Made by a program: the position numbers and the translations under genes | Part shown: positions 30,395 through 40,095 of the stretch, piece after piece | Numbering within the stretch: the first letter of the stretch is position 1 | Layout: every line of letters starts with the position of its first letter | Origin: an uncultured Sulfitobacter sp. | GTDB taxonomy: Bacteria > Pseudomonadota > Alphaproteobacteria > Rhodobacterales > Rhodobacteraceae | Length of the DNA: 64,000 nt | NCBI GenBank assembly: GCA_947501805.1 | Contig: CANMXJ010000003.1 | Span: 186,001 to 250,000, forward strand | Reading direction: 5' to 3' | The notes under the pieces: generated by a model | Database searches by the model: none | The model's input: only the letters and a program-made list of their open reading frames with translations | What the model was told of the DNA's origin: nothing

Positions 30395-31375
30395 TCAGAG
30401 TAATCCCGCAGCCGGTTTCAAGATACCCGTTTCGATTCCTCGCCAGTTTCTTATCGGTGCGTTTACGCGTTTGAGTGTTGCGGGATGGTTTGGATCCAGC
30501 ACGCCCAGTTTGATCAATAAAGCGGCAATCGCGCATTCTGCGGCGCGCGTTGTTCCGCAAGCGGCTTTGAGGGCGATCCCCATTTTCCGCTCTGGCAGAA
30601 TCGCGATAAAGAACCCCTCGGCACCAGTTTTCAACGCAACCTTACCATCCATCGCGCGCATCAGTTCGGTGCAGGCACGTGTTTCTCCCGCCACAAGTTC
30701 CGGATGCAGGCGCATTGCTTGGTGCAGGCGCGCCTCGGCTGACCCTTCAGGCGCGGCGGCAAAATGCGCCATAGCACGGGCCATGCCGTGCAAGGTGCAG
30801 GCAAAATTTGGTGCGGAACAGCCATCAATGCCGTAGCCGGGCGAAGTTTCCTGTGTAACACGTTCGAACGCGTCAAGGCAGGCGCGCTGCAGGGGATGAT
30901 CCGGATCCACATATTCCGGCCCTGCTTTTAGATGTTGGGTCAACGTAAGGAAGCCCGCGTGCTTTCCCGAGCAGTTGTTGTGGATTTGGCAAGGTTTCTC
31001 GCCGTTGCGGATCAACCCTTCATGCGCGTCAACATCATCGGGGTCTTGCGGGCCGCAACGAAACGCACTCTGTGTCAGACCCAAGGTATCCAGCCAGATG
31101 GCCACCTTGTCTGTATGGATCGCCGCGCCTTGATGGGATGCACATGCCAGCGCTAGTTGTTCCGTTGTCAGCCCGTGCAAATCCGCTGCACCGGAGGTGA
31201 TCAAAGGCAGCGCCTGTATCATTTTTGATGAGGATCGCGGTAGGACCACGCGGGTTGGATCGCCCCATGCCTGCACGATTTGACCGGTGTCATCACAGAT
31301 CACCGCATGGCCGGAGTGCACACTCTCAAGGAAGGGACCGCGCCAGATTTCTGCAAATGGGGCTGCTTGCGTCAT
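30395..31375 (-). CDS. L-asparaginase II (rhizobial type)
   Basis: A 326-residue protein of the thermolabile rhizobial asparaginase II family. It keeps the SxxK pair in LPRSSSKMIQALPL and the zinc-linked residues in HNNCSGKHAG and IDGCSAPNFA, which are family markers. It hydrolyses asparagine to aspartate and ammonia. ATG 31375 (MTQAAPFAEIWRG) is chosen; further upstream Met codons are weaker. It converges with serB. Confidence 0.9.
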   Translation of the reverse strand: MTQAAPFAEIWRGPFLESVHSGHAVICDDTGQIVQAWGDPTRVVLPRSSSKMIQALPLITSGAADLHGLTTEQLALACASHQGAAIHTDKVAIWLDTLGLTQSAFRCGPQDPDDVDAHEGLIRNGEKPCQIHNNCSGKHAGFLTLTQHLKAGPEYVDPDHPLQRACLDAFERVTQETSPGYGIDGCSAPNFACTLHGMARAMAHFAAAPEGSAEARLHQAMRLHPELVAGETRACTELMRAMDGKVALKTGAEGFFIAILPERKMGIALKAACGTTRAAECAIAALLIKLGVLDPNHPATLKRVNAPIRNWRGIETGILKPAAGLL

Positions 31376-31550
31376 TTTTCGTCTCATGTTTGCGCGAATT
31401 CCTGCCAATCAGGGTTTCGCCTGTCGCGTGTTTCGCGTTAATATGCTCTTTGTCGGCAAGATAACAGGCACTTGGCGAAAGAGCGGTGAGCGAAGCACCG
31501 CCAACAAGGTCTGACGGTATTGAGGTTAAGGACAGCTTGGAGGCTGGACA

Positions 31551-32081
31551 ATGGGAAAGATGATGAAATTTGGGTGTGCATTGGGGGTTTGTGCCTTGGT
31601 TGCAACCAGTGCAACCGCCCAAGAACAAAGTACAAACCGCGTGGCGGCAAAAACCGACTGGAGCGTGTTTGTTGAGGACAATCCAACCGAGTGTTGGGGG
31701 GTATCCACACCAAAGGAAACTGTTAACTCGCGTGATGGTCGTGTTGTTGCAGTGAATCGCGGGCAAACCCTGTTGATGGTATTCTATCGTCCATCCGCCG
31801 GTGCCAAAGGGCAGGTTGCATTTACGGGTGGCTATCCGTTTGCGTCCGGCTCAACTGTGACGATGAACATTTCGGGCAACAATTTCGAGCTGTTCACCGA
31901 AGGTGAATGGGCATGGCCTGCGACCACGGATGATGACGCCAAGATCATCACCGCAATGAAGCGCGGAGCGACCGCAATTCTGTCGGGCCAGTCAGGGCGT
32001 GGTACAAAGACAAAAGATACGTTTTCCTTGCTGGGCTTTACTGCCTCAGTTGAAGATGCAGCAAAACGCTGCGGTGGCTAA
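31551..32081 (+). CDS. IalB-like (invasion-associated locus B) secreted protein
   Basis: A 176-residue protein with a signal peptide (cleavage near ATA-QEQS). The mature part resembles the IalB family: DNPTECWGVSTPKE, GQTLLMVFYRPSAGAKGQVAFTGGYPF and a closing Cys-Gly-Gly. Two Cys in the mature chain suggest a disulfide. In alphaproteobacteria these are periplasmic or envelope proteins; the name comes from Bartonella, and most members have no invasion role. Single gene with its own leader. Confidence 0.8.
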   Translation: MGKMMKFGCALGVCALVATSATAQEQSTNRVAAKTDWSVFVEDNPTECWGVSTPKETVNSRDGRVVAVNRGQTLLMVFYRPSAGAKGQVAFTGGYPFASGSTVTMNISGNNFELFTEGEWAWPATTDDDAKIITAMKRGATAILSGQSGRGTKTKDTFSLLGFTASVEDAAKRCGG

Positions 32082-32092
32082 ACCGGAAATGT

Positions 32093-32116
32093 GTGCGTGT
32101 CTCAGGCGACACGCAC
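32093..32116. terminator. Hairpin between convergent IalB-like and SMR-like genes
   Basis: GTGCGTGTC (32093-32101) and GACACGCAC (32108-32116) form a perfect 9-bp stem with a 6-base loop. It overlaps the last codons of the minus-strand gene. No T tract, so it may protect both mRNA ends. Confidence 0.5.
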
Positions 32117-32437
32117 CATCAAGATCATTGCCATGATGGCGCAACCGATTCCCGCATATTCACGCAAATACAGCACTTCGCCAAAGTAGATGACGCCGAT
32201 TGCACAAAGCGCCAAGAGCGTGAACATCGAAAAGGCCACGCCAGCCTGTGATAGACTGATATGCTGCAGTGCAAAGAACCATAACATAGCAGAGGCGGCA
32301 TAGAGACAGCAGCCAATGATGACCAAAGGCGATGTCATGGTCTGGCCATCGTCTGCGGCCAGTTTGATAAGGTAGTCACCGAGGATCACCACAGCTGCGG
32401 TGAAGAGGGTGAAAGCAAAGCCAAGGATAAGGGGCAT
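32102..32437 (-). CDS. Small four-helix membrane protein, SMR/EamA-like
   Basis: A 111-residue protein made almost entirely of four hydrophobic segments (about residues 3-21, 36-55, 60-82 and 90-110), the shape of small multidrug resistance or half-EamA transporters. The conserved Glu of classic SMR pumps in helix 1 is not present at the expected place; helix 1 has Asp in GDYLIKLA. It may be a non-drug transporter. AGGAGG-like sequence precedes ATG 32437. Confidence 0.65.
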   Translation of the reverse strand: MPLILGFAFTLFTAAVVILGDYLIKLAADDGQTMTSPLVIIGCCLYAASAMLWFFALQHISLSQAGVAFSMFTLLALCAIGVIYFGEVLYLREYAGIGCAIMAMILMVRVA

Positions 32438-32668
32438 AATATACCTCCTTCTCTGATTAAATTCACCGGCGATTGCCGGACGTATTGGAAATGGCCGTCA
32501 GGCTGAAAGTGGTCGTAGTACCAGTTTGGAAGAAAAGTTCTGTTCTGAATATGAACAGGATCACTCGATGCGGGATTCTTTGCAAGTAAGGCTAACCTTA
32601 CCATTGATCCTTTTTGCAAAACCCGCGAACTCCTATATAGAGGCGCATCAGCCAAGCCGAGGTTCCCC

Positions 32669-33847
32669 ATGTCCGCCACTGCACCTATCACCCAAGACGT
32701 CCACACGATGCCGCGCAAATTGCCTGACGGGCCACAGAATCTCGTGGGTCTGACACGCGAAGCAATGCGCGATGTACTCATCGCCGCTGGAACACCTGAA
32801 AAACAGGCCAAGATGCGTGTCGGCCAGATTTGGCAGTGGATTTATCAATGGGGTGTGCGTGACTTTGCGCAGATGACAAACCTGTCCAAAGCATATCGCG
32901 CCGAACTGGCCGAGAAATTTGTTCTCGAGGTGCCGGAAGTCGTGACCCGACAGGTTTCTGATGACGGTACGCGCAAATATCTGGTGCGCATTGCGGGCGG
33001 TCACGAAGTCGAGGTTGTCTATATTCCCGAGGAAGGGCGCGGAACGCTGTGCGTGTCTTCACAGGTTGGTTGTACGCTGACCTGTTCGTTCTGTCATACA
33101 GGCACACAGAAGCTGGTGCGCAACCTAACGGCAGCAGAAATCGTCGGTCAGGTGTTGATTGCCCGCGATGATCTGGATGAATGGCCCGAAGTTGGCGCAC
33201 CCAAGGACGAGACACGTCTGTTGTCCAACGTCGTTCTTATGGGCATGGGCGAGCCGCTGTATAACTTTGAAAACGTCCGGGATGCGATGAAGATTGCGAT
33301 GGATCCCGAGGGTATCCAGCTTTCACGCCGTCGCATTACGCTTTCGACTTCCGGTGTTGTGCCGGAGATTGCGCGTACGGCTGAGGAAATCGGATGCCAG
33401 CTGGCGATTAGCTTCCATGCGACCACAGATGAGGTCCGCGACAAGCTTGTGCCGATCAACAAGAAATGGAACTTGGAAGTCTTGCTTGAAGCGCTCCGCT
33501 CCTATCCGAAAGTCTCTAATTCGGAACGCATCACTTTCGAGTATGTCATGTTGCACGGCGTAAACGACAGCGACGCTGATGCGCACCGTTTGGTGGAATT
33601 GATCAAGGGCATTCCCGCCAAGATCAATCTGATTCCGTTTAACGAATGGCCCGGCGCGCCGTACAAACGGTCGTCGAACAACCGCATCCGCGCTTTTGCC
33701 GATATCATCTACAATGCGGGCTATGCGTCGCCGATCCGGAAACCACGGGGCGAGGATATCATGGCGGCCTGTGGTCAGCTCAAGTCAGCCACCGAACGCG
33801 CCCGTAAGTCGCGCAAGCAGATTGAGGCTGACGCAGGCATGTCCTGA
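32669..33847 (+). CDS. rlmN: 23S rRNA/tRNA (adenine-C2) methyltransferase RlmN
   Basis: A 392-residue radical SAM enzyme. The cluster motif CxxxCxxC is CTLTCSFC, followed by [20 protein letters not shown] and [13 protein letters not shown]. The C-terminal catalytic Cys is in DIMAACGQL. It methylates A2503 of 23S rRNA and some tRNAs. The next gene starts directly after its stop codon. Confidence 0.96.
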   Translation: MSATAPITQDVHTMPRKLPDGPQNLVGLTREAMRDVLIAAGTPEKQAKMRVGQIWQWIYQWGVRDFAQMTNLSKAYRAELAEKFVLEVPEVVTRQVSDDGTRKYLVRIAGGHEVEVVYIPEEGRGTLCVSSQVGCTLTCSFCHTGTQKLVRNLTAAEIVGQVLIARDDLDEWPEVGAPKDETRLLSNVVLMGMGEPLYNFENVRDAMKIAMDPEGIQLSRRRITLSTSGVVPEIARTAEEIGCQLAISFHATTDEVRDKLVPINKKWNLEVLLEALRSYPKVSNSERITFEYVMLHGVNDSDADAHRLVELIKGIPAKINLIPFNEWPGAPYKRSSNNRIRAFADIIYNAGYASPIRKPRGEDIMAACGQLKSATERARKSRKQIEADAGMS

Positions 33848-34345
33848 ATGGAACATCAGGTTTTTACTGTTCCAAATGATACCTCGGGACAGCTTTCCAT
33901 CATGCCGTGCCCGCCTGCGGGCAAATTGCTGGAAACGATTAGCGACCTCAAGCAACTTCAAAAAGTGACATGTGTTTTGTCGATGTTGGCTCTGGAAGAA
34001 ATGCCTTTGCTGGGTGTAGCGGATGAGGCAATGCTTTGCGCTACGAACGACATACGCTTTTTTTCTTACCCGATAGAAGATTTCGGTTTGCCGGACCTCG
34101 GGGCGTTTCAAGAGTTGATCGCAGACTTGGTCGCATTGCTGCGCGCCGGTGAGCATATTGCAGTTCACTGCCGTGCCGGTATCGGGCGTAGCGGTATGGT
34201 TGCAGCATGCGTTTTAACTGCATTGGGTCAAAGCGCCCAAGACGCGATAAGGACCGTCAGTGAGGTGCGCGGCGTTTCAATTCCCGACACAGTAGAACAA
34301 GGCAGATTCATTGCATCCTATGCAAAGGCAGCCAATCTTGGCTAA
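33848..34345 (+). CDS. Dual-specificity/tyrosine phosphatase-like protein
   Basis: A 165-residue protein with the CX5R phosphatase loop HCRAGIGRSG (Cys108, Arg114) and a possible general acid in FSYPIEDFGLPDL (Asp78). This is the cysteine phosphatase superfamily, which acts on phosphotyrosine, phosphoinositides or RNA. The ATG follows the rlmN TGA without a gap, so the two are probably co-translated. Substrate unknown. Confidence 0.85.
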   Translation: MEHQVFTVPNDTSGQLSIMPCPPAGKLLETISDLKQLQKVTCVLSMLALEEMPLLGVADEAMLCATNDIRFFSYPIEDFGLPDLGAFQELIADLVALLRAGEHIAVHCRAGIGRSGMVAACVLTALGQSAQDAIRTVSEVRGVSIPDTVEQGRFIASYAKAANLG

Positions 34346-34507
34346 TGCTTAAGTTACTAATTTTATTATACTTTACCGGATTTCTACCTTGGGTTACGTT
34401 GCGTCTTCTTACATCAAATGACCCTTATGCTGCCGTATTCTTGAACACTTGCTGCCACGGTCCATCTCCAGATTGTTTCTCAATGAAACTCAATAGGAGA
34501 CACCGAA

Positions 34508-34720
34508 ATGTCTGTCATGTTTAACAAAGACCCGTTCATCACTGCACAGGTTATCGACCTCGTTCTGAAAGAACGTGCAGCCTGCCTTTCCCAGCGCGAA
34601 TGGAAGCACCGTCTGGCTGGCTACGGCTATGCAATCAAGGATACAGACCATGGTCAGATTGTCGAAACGCTACCGCACCATGTTGAAGTCGCCGTTTTGC
34701 CCGCAAAGATGGACGCATAA
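34508..34720 (+). CDS. Small protein of unknown function (70 residues)
   Basis: A short frame with a good ribosome binding site (AATAGGAG about 9 bases before ATG 34508) and a sequence of ordinary folded character, MSVMFNKDPFITAQVIDLVLKERAACL, with one Cys and no signal or membrane segment. I do not recognise a family. It has 162 bases of its own upstream region and converges with the LOG gene. Confidence 0.6.
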   Translation: MSVMFNKDPFITAQVIDLVLKERAACLSQREWKHRLAGYGYAIKDTDHGQIVETLPHHVEVAVLPAKMDA

Positions 34721-34746
34721 GGTCGACCTGATCAAAAGGAACCGGC

Positions 34747-35592
34747 CTATCTGCCGGGAATCCTGTCCCGTGCGGGTGCTGGACCCCAATTTTCGATCAG
34801 ATCCATCGCTTCCTGTGCTGTCTCGACAAACCGGAACAGATCGAGGTCTTCGGCCGAAATAGTGCCTGCATCTGCCAGTGCTTCCCAGTTGATGATCTTT
34901 TGCCAGAACTCTTTGCCAAACAACAAGAATGGCACACGCTCCATCCTGCCTGTCTGGATTAGGGTCAGGGATTCGAACAACTCGTCCATGGTGCCAAAGC
35001 CACCGGGGAAAACGCAGATCGCTTTTGCACGCATCAGGAAGTGCATCTTGCGGATCGCGAAATAATGAAAATTGAAACACAACTCGGGCGTGACATACCC
35101 GTTGGGTGCTTGCTCGAACGGTAACACGATGTTGAGACCGATAGATCGCCCGTTCGCATCAACTGCGCCACGGTTGCCAGCTTCCATCACACCGGGTCCG
35201 CCACCTGTGACAATCACGTCTTCCGTGCCGCCGCTTTTCAACGACTTCAGCGTCATCAATCGCGAAAACTCGCGGGTTTCATCGTAAAAACGTGACAGTT
35301 CAGCCAGCGTTTCAGTCCGCGCCTGATCCTTGTTGGCAGGTGCGGGAATACGTGCGCCACCAAACAGGACGATGGTCGAGGTAATCCCTTCGGCATCCAG
35401 CATCATTTGGGGTTTCAGTAATTCGAGTTGCAGGCGAATAGGACGGAGCTCTTCGCGGCACATGAAATCGTTGTCTGTGAACGCCAGTTGATAGGCAGGT
35501 GCCCTTGTCTGTGGCGTGTCAGGCACTTCTTGCGCTTTTGCGCGGTCTGCATGGGCATCGCGAAACGGATGGCGGCGTTTGTCGTCTTTCAT
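34747..35592 (-). CDS. LOG-family (TIGR00730-type) nucleotide phosphoribohydrolase
   Basis: A 281-residue protein with the LOG motifs GGGPGVMEAGNRGA and PGGFGTMDELFE, which bind AMP-type substrates. LOG proteins release cytokinin-like bases or ribose 5-phosphate from nucleotides; they were long misnamed lysine decarboxylases. It has an N-terminal extension of about 70 residues compared with the short plant-type LOG. ATG 35592 is preceded by GGAG. Confidence 0.88.
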   Translation of the reverse strand: MKDDKRRHPFRDAHADRAKAQEVPDTPQTRAPAYQLAFTDNDFMCREELRPIRLQLELLKPQMMLDAEGITSTIVLFGGARIPAPANKDQARTETLAELSRFYDETREFSRLMTLKSLKSGGTEDVIVTGGGPGVMEAGNRGAVDANGRSIGLNIVLPFEQAPNGYVTPELCFNFHYFAIRKMHFLMRAKAICVFPGGFGTMDELFESLTLIQTGRMERVPFLLFGKEFWQKIINWEALADAGTISAEDLDLFRFVETAQEAMDLIENWGPAPARDRIPGR

Positions 35593-35765
35593 CGAAATCT
35601 CCGAATGGGGTCGAAGGCAAGGTGGCGTGGTTCAGGCGGACTTGCAAGACATCGCCGGTTTTCTGCCCCGTTAGATGTTTGGTGAAATGACCCTCAGCAA
35701 TTGCTTTGACCCTTGGGCAACGATATAGCCGCACAAACCACTTTTCAGCATCAGGAGCGCCGTAC

Positions 35766-36593
35766 ATGTCCAACGCCCAACTTGAGACCGCCATCGAAGC
35801 CGCATGGGACACCCGTGATCAAATCACCTCAGCCACCACCGGCGAAACACGTGAAGCTATCGAAGATACGCTGAACGCGCTGGATTCAGGCAAGCTGCGT
35901 GTTGCGGAAAAGCAGGGTGACGGCAATTGGCATGTTCACCAGTGGGCCAAAAAGGCGGTTCTGCTGGGTTTCCGTATCAAGGATATGGAACAGCACGAGG
36001 GCGGCGCACAGAATGGCGGCTGGTGGGACAAAGTCGACAGCAAGTTCAAAGGCTGGGGCGAAAACCAGTGGAAAGAAGCCGGTTTTCGTGCCGTGCCAAA
36101 TTGTGTTGTTCGCAAATCTGCCTATATCGCGCCGGGTGTGGTGTTGATGCCGTCCTTTGTGAATATCGGTGCCTACGTTGATTCAGGCACGATGGTTGAT
36201 ACCTGGGCAACCGTTGGGTCCTGTGCGCAGATCGGCAAAAACGTGCACCTGTCCGGTGGCGTTGGTATTGGCGGTGTGTTGGAGCCGATGCAGGCAGGCC
36301 CGACGATCATCGAAGACAATTGTTTCATCGGAGCGCGTTCCGAGGTGGTTGAGGGCTGCATCGTGCGCGAGGGTTCGGTTCTTGGCATGGGTGTATTCAT
36401 CGGCCAGTCGACCAAAATCCTTGACCGTGAAACCGGCGAAGTCATGTACGGCGAGGTTCCGTCCGGTTCAGTTGTTGTCGCAGGCTCAATGGAGTCCAAG
36501 AACGGCGTGCATCTTTACTGCGCCGTGATCGTGAAGCGGGTGGACGAGCGGACCCGCTCCAAGACCTCGATCAACGAACTGCTGCGTGACTGA
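35766..36593 (+). CDS. dapD: Tetrahydrodipicolinate N-succinyltransferase
   Basis: A 275-residue left-handed beta-helix transferase, start [19 protein letters not shown], with hexapeptide repeats from about residue 110 ([51 protein letters not shown]). It makes N-succinyl-2-amino-6-ketopimelate in lysine and diaminopimelate synthesis. dapE, two steps later in the pathway, lies 3.8 kb downstream. ATG 35766 is the family start; the upstream part of the frame lacks similarity. Confidence 0.97.
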   Translation: MSNAQLETAIEAAWDTRDQITSATTGETREAIEDTLNALDSGKLRVAEKQGDGNWHVHQWAKKAVLLGFRIKDMEQHEGGAQNGGWWDKVDSKFKGWGENQWKEAGFRAVPNCVVRKSAYIAPGVVLMPSFVNIGAYVDSGTMVDTWATVGSCAQIGKNVHLSGGVGIGGVLEPMQAGPTIIEDNCFIGARSEVVEGCIVREGSVLGMGVFIGQSTKILDRETGEVMYGEVPSGSVVVAGSMESKNGVHLYCAVIVKRVDERTRSKTSINELLRD

Positions 36594-37092
36594 AACGTCC
36601 GCGCAACGCCAGCAGGTTGTTGACGATCTGCTGGTGTTGATCCGCAAATTTGCGGGCCCGTTGCTGTTGCAAGAGATCGCGGAGGGCGACAGCCAGGCCG
36701 CTGCGGGTGATGACAAGAAGCACATGGCCGCATTGGAAGAGTTGCGTGATACTTACGATTGGCGTCTTTTTCGGCAACCCAACAACGGTTGGTTTCCATG
36801 CGAGCCGATTGATTTGATCGCCTATGCAGTCGATCATCATTCGCAACCTGCCCAGGTCTTTTGCAATTCACTCCTGATGGTGTCCGAACTCGACGGAACA
36901 GAGCAGGACTATATGCATTTCAGATGGTTCGAAGCACCGGGAGAGGCGTGGTTCCGCAACCTCAATGAGCCGTGGCGGGCCGCCCTTCTTGTGGGCTTTG
37001 CGTATCTTCATGCGCAAGCAGACGACTTTGAACGAGAGTTCTGGGACAAGCCCGGCGCAAAAGGCAAATGGATAGAGGCACCAGATGGCTGA
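36586..37092 (+). CDS. Hypothetical protein overlapping dapD
   Basis: A 168-residue cytosolic-looking protein I do not recognise. It starts with GTG 36586, inside the last codons of dapD, which suggests translational coupling. It is acidic and Trp-rich, with a central stretch [18 protein letters not shown]. No signal or membrane segment. It overlaps the next small gene by 8 bases, so dapD and these two form one operon. Confidence 0.7.
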   Translation: MTETSAQRQQVVDDLLVLIRKFAGPLLLQEIAEGDSQAAAGDDKKHMAALEELRDTYDWRLFRQPNNGWFPCEPIDLIAYAVDHHSQPAQVFCNSLLMVSELDGTEQDYMHFRWFEAPGEAWFRNLNEPWRAALLVGFAYLHAQADDFEREFWDKPGAKGKWIEAPDG

Positions 37093-37417
37093 CGAAAAGA
37101 AAAAGAAATCCCGCCAGCAGGTTTATACCCTGCTGGTCCAGATTGGGCGCAAAGACGGTGACGGATTGCCGGACAAGGCGACGGGGGCCGCGCTGATGTG
37201 TTTTGCCTCTGGTGTGGACGAGGCCGAGGCGGTGCGCGAAACGGTGGCGATCCTAAAACAGGCCGACACCAATCCACTGGATGTGGATGGTTACGGCACG
37301 CTGGACGAGCGCGAGGCAGAGGGTCACGAAATTGACGATGAAGAACGCGCATTGATGCAGCGTGCACTGGATGAAAATTCAGTGATCATCGCGCAGATGA
37401 CACCGTTCTTCGATTGA
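37085..37417 (+). CDS. Hypothetical small acidic protein
   Basis: A 110-residue protein with a basic start ([12 protein letters not shown]) and a strongly acidic second half (YGTLDEREAEGHEIDDEERALMQ). Predicted helical by composition. It overlaps the gene before by 8 bases and ends one base before the minus-strand Hint gene. Family not recognised. Confidence 0.65.
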   Translation: MADEKKKKSRQQVYTLLVQIGRKDGDGLPDKATGAALMCFASGVDEAEAVRETVAILKQADTNPLDVDGYGTLDEREAEGHEIDDEERALMQRALDENSVIIAQMTPFFD

Positions 37418-37418
37418 T

Positions 37419-38513
37419 TCAGGCCGCGCGTCGGCGGGCAAGATGGATTGCGTCATACCAACGCAGGACGTGATGCGCAGGACGCGGATGCTCGGGCAAA
37501 CGTGAACGATCAAATGCATGTAGCAGACTGCCGCCCAAATGCTGCGGATTGCGCCGGATACGCCCGATGTACATGCTTTCCACTGATGTGCCTGCCGCCA
37601 AAAGCGTCTCATGGCGGGGCAATAGAAGCTGTGTATAGGTGATTGTCGGTCCGCAAGGTTCGACCAACGCGGCAAAGCCGTTAATCAGATGACGGGCAGG
37701 GACCAATACAGCCTCCTGACTGAACAGGTATTCCACCTCTGGCCCGTCGATGATCAGGCGCTGATCCGGCGCAACGATAATATCCTGTTGCAGGCCAAAG
37801 TAGGGTGCCCGCAGGCGGATCGGGCGATAACTGCCACGGGCGGGAACCGTGCGTTGAACCCGTTGGAGGACCGGAACAACACCGTCGTCGCGCGTTGTGA
37901 CCGTATCGCCGCGTTTGAGTGCGTGGGCTTCTTTATATCCCCAAGGCGTCGCCACAGGTGTAGCGGGCAACAAAGTGGGCATCGGGCCAATCGGCTCAAT
38001 CTGATCGGACAGAGCTGCAAATATCATGTCGGTTGCAAACGTCTGGTCGCTGCGCCCGAGCATCAGATCACGGATATCATCCAAGGATAGCGGTGCAGGA
38101 TTGTCGATGTAGGCATTGTTGACTGTGGTTTCCTCGGGCATTTCAAGCGTCATGCGACCCCAGTTTGCATCGCAATCCCAGGAATAGGTAATGCGCACAA
38201 CGTCCGTGCGCCCAGCCTCACGGTGCTGGATCGCGGCGTGTGAAATCGCGTCGCCTTGCACCTGCACCATTGAAATACCGCCGCCCGGGATCGCTTGAAA
38301 AATTAGGCTGCGTTGCTGGGGATATGTCGTTTTGTAGCCAAATAGAACCTGCGGCCGCCCGTCAGCAGACAGCCGGGTTTCAAACATGATACTGCCGCGC
38401 GACAGCACTGTATGGGGATGGTCGACCAGTTGCGGCGCGTCTTTCTTGTCGCAGCCAAGGCCACGCAGGGACAGCCGCCGTTCATCATGATCACAAAGAG
38501 CCAGCCACGTCAT
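37419..38513 (-). CDS. Hint-domain protein with a degenerate active site
   Basis: A 364-residue protein. Its C-terminal half (about residues 180-340) aligns by eye with the Hint module of the upstream gene product: TPVATPWG ... RGDTVTTRDDG, SYRPIRLRAPYFG, IIVAPDQRLII and YLFSQEAVLVPARHLIN. The expected first Cys (Cys338 in the neighbour) is Thr180, and the block-B His (SPLHRVLI) is Gln251 (APDQRLII). Self-cleavage is therefore unlikely. Residues 1-175 form an unknown domain with LSADGRPQVLFGYK and YSWDCDANWGRM. ATG 38513 lies one base after the stop of the upstream gene. Roseobacter-type genomes often carry such hint_2 proteins, with unknown roles. Confidence 0.8.
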   Translation of the reverse strand: MTWLALCDHDERRLSLRGLGCDKKDAPQLVDHPHTVLSRGSIMFETRLSADGRPQVLFGYKTTYPQQRSLIFQAIPGGGISMVQVQGDAISHAAIQHREAGRTDVVRITYSWDCDANWGRMTLEMPEETTVNNAYIDNPAPLSLDDIRDLMLGRSDQTFATDMIFAALSDQIEPIGPMPTLLPATPVATPWGYKEAHALKRGDTVTTRDDGVVPVLQRVQRTVPARGSYRPIRLRAPYFGLQQDIIVAPDQRLIIDGPEVEYLFSQEAVLVPARHLINGFAALVEPCGPTITYTQLLLPRHETLLAAGTSVESMYIGRIRRNPQHLGGSLLHAFDRSRLPEHPRPAHHVLRWYDAIHLARRRAA

Positions 38514-38514
38514 G

Positions 38515-40095
38515 TCAAGCCACCTTGCCAGCACGCAAAAGGCCCGCTTCATACCGCTTTAAGGTGCGGCGCGCTGCGGGAGAATAGCCGTGACCCGTAT
38601 CGGGGTCGATTTCGGGAAAGATCGCACAGATTTCATCGACAACTTCCCGTTCGAAACTCTTGGTGGTTTGTGGGCCGGGCAAGAAACTTTCGGTTTCCAG
38701 ACCTTCGGAAAACACGACCTGATGGCGGTCAAATAGCAGATGCACGTATGTGACTTCGCCACCGGGGCGGCGGCGCACAGATCTGTCATTGACCAGATCA
38801 CGCGCGGCCACCAACACCTCGGCCTCGCCAAACAGCAGTTCTGCCAGATTGTCACGGATCAGAACACGGTGCAGCGGCGAAACCAGCAAATCACGGTGCG
38901 TGCCAAAGGTATTGGCGCGGATATGGATCGGGGCAAAGTCGCCTGTTGCGGCAACTTGGCGCGTACCAATCCAGCGCAGGGGCTGGGGTCCGTCATCCTG
39001 AGTGAGCACCATATCACCGGGTACAAGCATTTCAGCAGCACATTCGCCTTCCGGCGTCGCGATCATTGTACCTGCGACAAAACACGGCACACCCGTTGCG
39101 TTAACAAAACCGACATCTGTGTCGACACCATTGTCAACGGTGTAGGTAAAGTTAAAATTCTCGACATCGCCGTCGCCGGTCACGGTGAACGTGCCGTCAG
39201 CATTCAGCATGACGGTCTGTCCGGTTGGCAGGGTAATGATATCTCCGGCCACGACATCCGTCCCGTTGATCTGGGTGATCGTCAGAGAGCCGGGGCCATT
39301 GTTTATATCATTTGCAAGTACGTCGATGACCTTGTCGCCATCGGGGAAAAGGTCGATGTTATCTGAAATGGCAACCAGATCGGTTTGTATGGAATCGCCA
39401 GCGATCAGCAGGTTGGAGTCATACTGACTGTCCGACACATCCGCGATGGCAATTCGCATCGAGTTCGTGACGCCGGCATTGACGTTCAACGTCAATGTGA
39501 GTGTGATGGTAAAGCCGTCCATCTCCGTGTTGAAATCGTCCGTCTGGTTGTTGACGTACATGTTGATGTTGTTGGAGGTGTTGACGTTGCCGGGATCAAC
39601 ATCGCCGTTACCCACATCCATGGGAACCAAAACACCGTTGATCCACACGCCCACAAAGTCCTGATAAATCGAGTTCTCGAACTCTGGATATTCTTCGGAG
39701 GAGAAGATGAACTGCATGGTCATCAAGTTGGTGTCGGGAATAAAATCTACATCCAGTGTGGCAGCGTCATAGGTGCGCGCACCTGCGGCTGCGTTGTAGG
39801 GCGCAAAATTGTTCGTGCCGGAGGTATTGGTTGAGGTATTGGTGTTCTGGTTGGACTGACCGCTGGAATTTGTGAAATCCTCAGCATTACCTGTGGACAT
39901 GATCACGCCGGTGTCTCCCGGGGTGACCCCCGGTGCAAGTGTATCGCCACCGGAATACGTTCCTGCACTGTCGCTATCGCCAAAATAGGTTGCGCCAGTT
40001 ACAGTCACACCATTGCCGAATATGGCGTTTGCCATATCGGTGGCCGTCGTGCCTTCGGCGACCGTATTAATCGGAAGCTCTGCTGCTGCTACCAT
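38515..40095 (-). CDS. Choice-of-anchor L plus Hint-domain protein
   Basis: A 526-residue surface-type protein. Residues about 10-235 match the choice-of-anchor L layout (GDTGVIMSTGNAEDF, QFIFSSEEYPEFENSIYQDFVGVWING), residues about 240-330 resemble an Ig-like/cadherin-type repeat (DVLANDINNGPGSLTIT, TFTVTGDGDVENFNFTYTV), and residues 336-480 form a Hint module starting at Cys338 (PCFVAGTMIATPEG) with His409 in SPLHRVLI. It is rich in Asn, Asp and Thr with few basic residues, as in type I-secreted or calcium-binding proteins. No N-terminal signal peptide is visible. The following gene has a second, inactive-looking Hint module. Confidence 0.85.
   Translation of the reverse strand: MVAAAELPINTVAEGTTATDMANAIFGNGVTVTGATYFGDSDSAGTYSGGDTLAPGVTPGDTGVIMSTGNAEDFTNSSGQSNQNTNTSTNTSGTNNFAPYNAAAGARTYDAATLDVDFIPDTNLMTMQFIFSSEEYPEFENSIYQDFVGVWINGVLVPMDVGNGDVDPGNVNTSNNINMYVNNQTDDFNTEMDGFTITLTLTLNVNAGVTNSMRIAIADVSDSQYDSNLLIAGDSIQTDLVAISDNIDLFPDGDKVIDVLANDINNGPGSLTITQINGTDVVAGDIITLPTGQTVMLNADGTFTVTGDGDVENFNFTYTVDNGVDTDVGFVNATGVPCFVAGTMIATPEGECAAEMLVPGDMVLTQDDGPQPLRWIGTRQVAATGDFAPIHIRANTFGTHRDLLVSPLHRVLIRDNLAELLFGEAEVLVAARDLVNDRSVRRRPGGEVTYVHLLFDRHQVVFSEGLETESFLPGPQTTKSFEREVVDEICAIFPEIDPDTGHGYSPAARRTLKRYEAGLLRAGKVA

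Noticed and set aside
32590..32640. TTGATC/TATATA promoter before rlmN
   Set aside because: Spacing is about 24 bases, too long; the alternative TTGCAA leaves 14, too short.
38740..39366. Open frame of 208 codons on the plus strand
   Set aside because: Antisense to the choice-of-anchor L/Hint gene.
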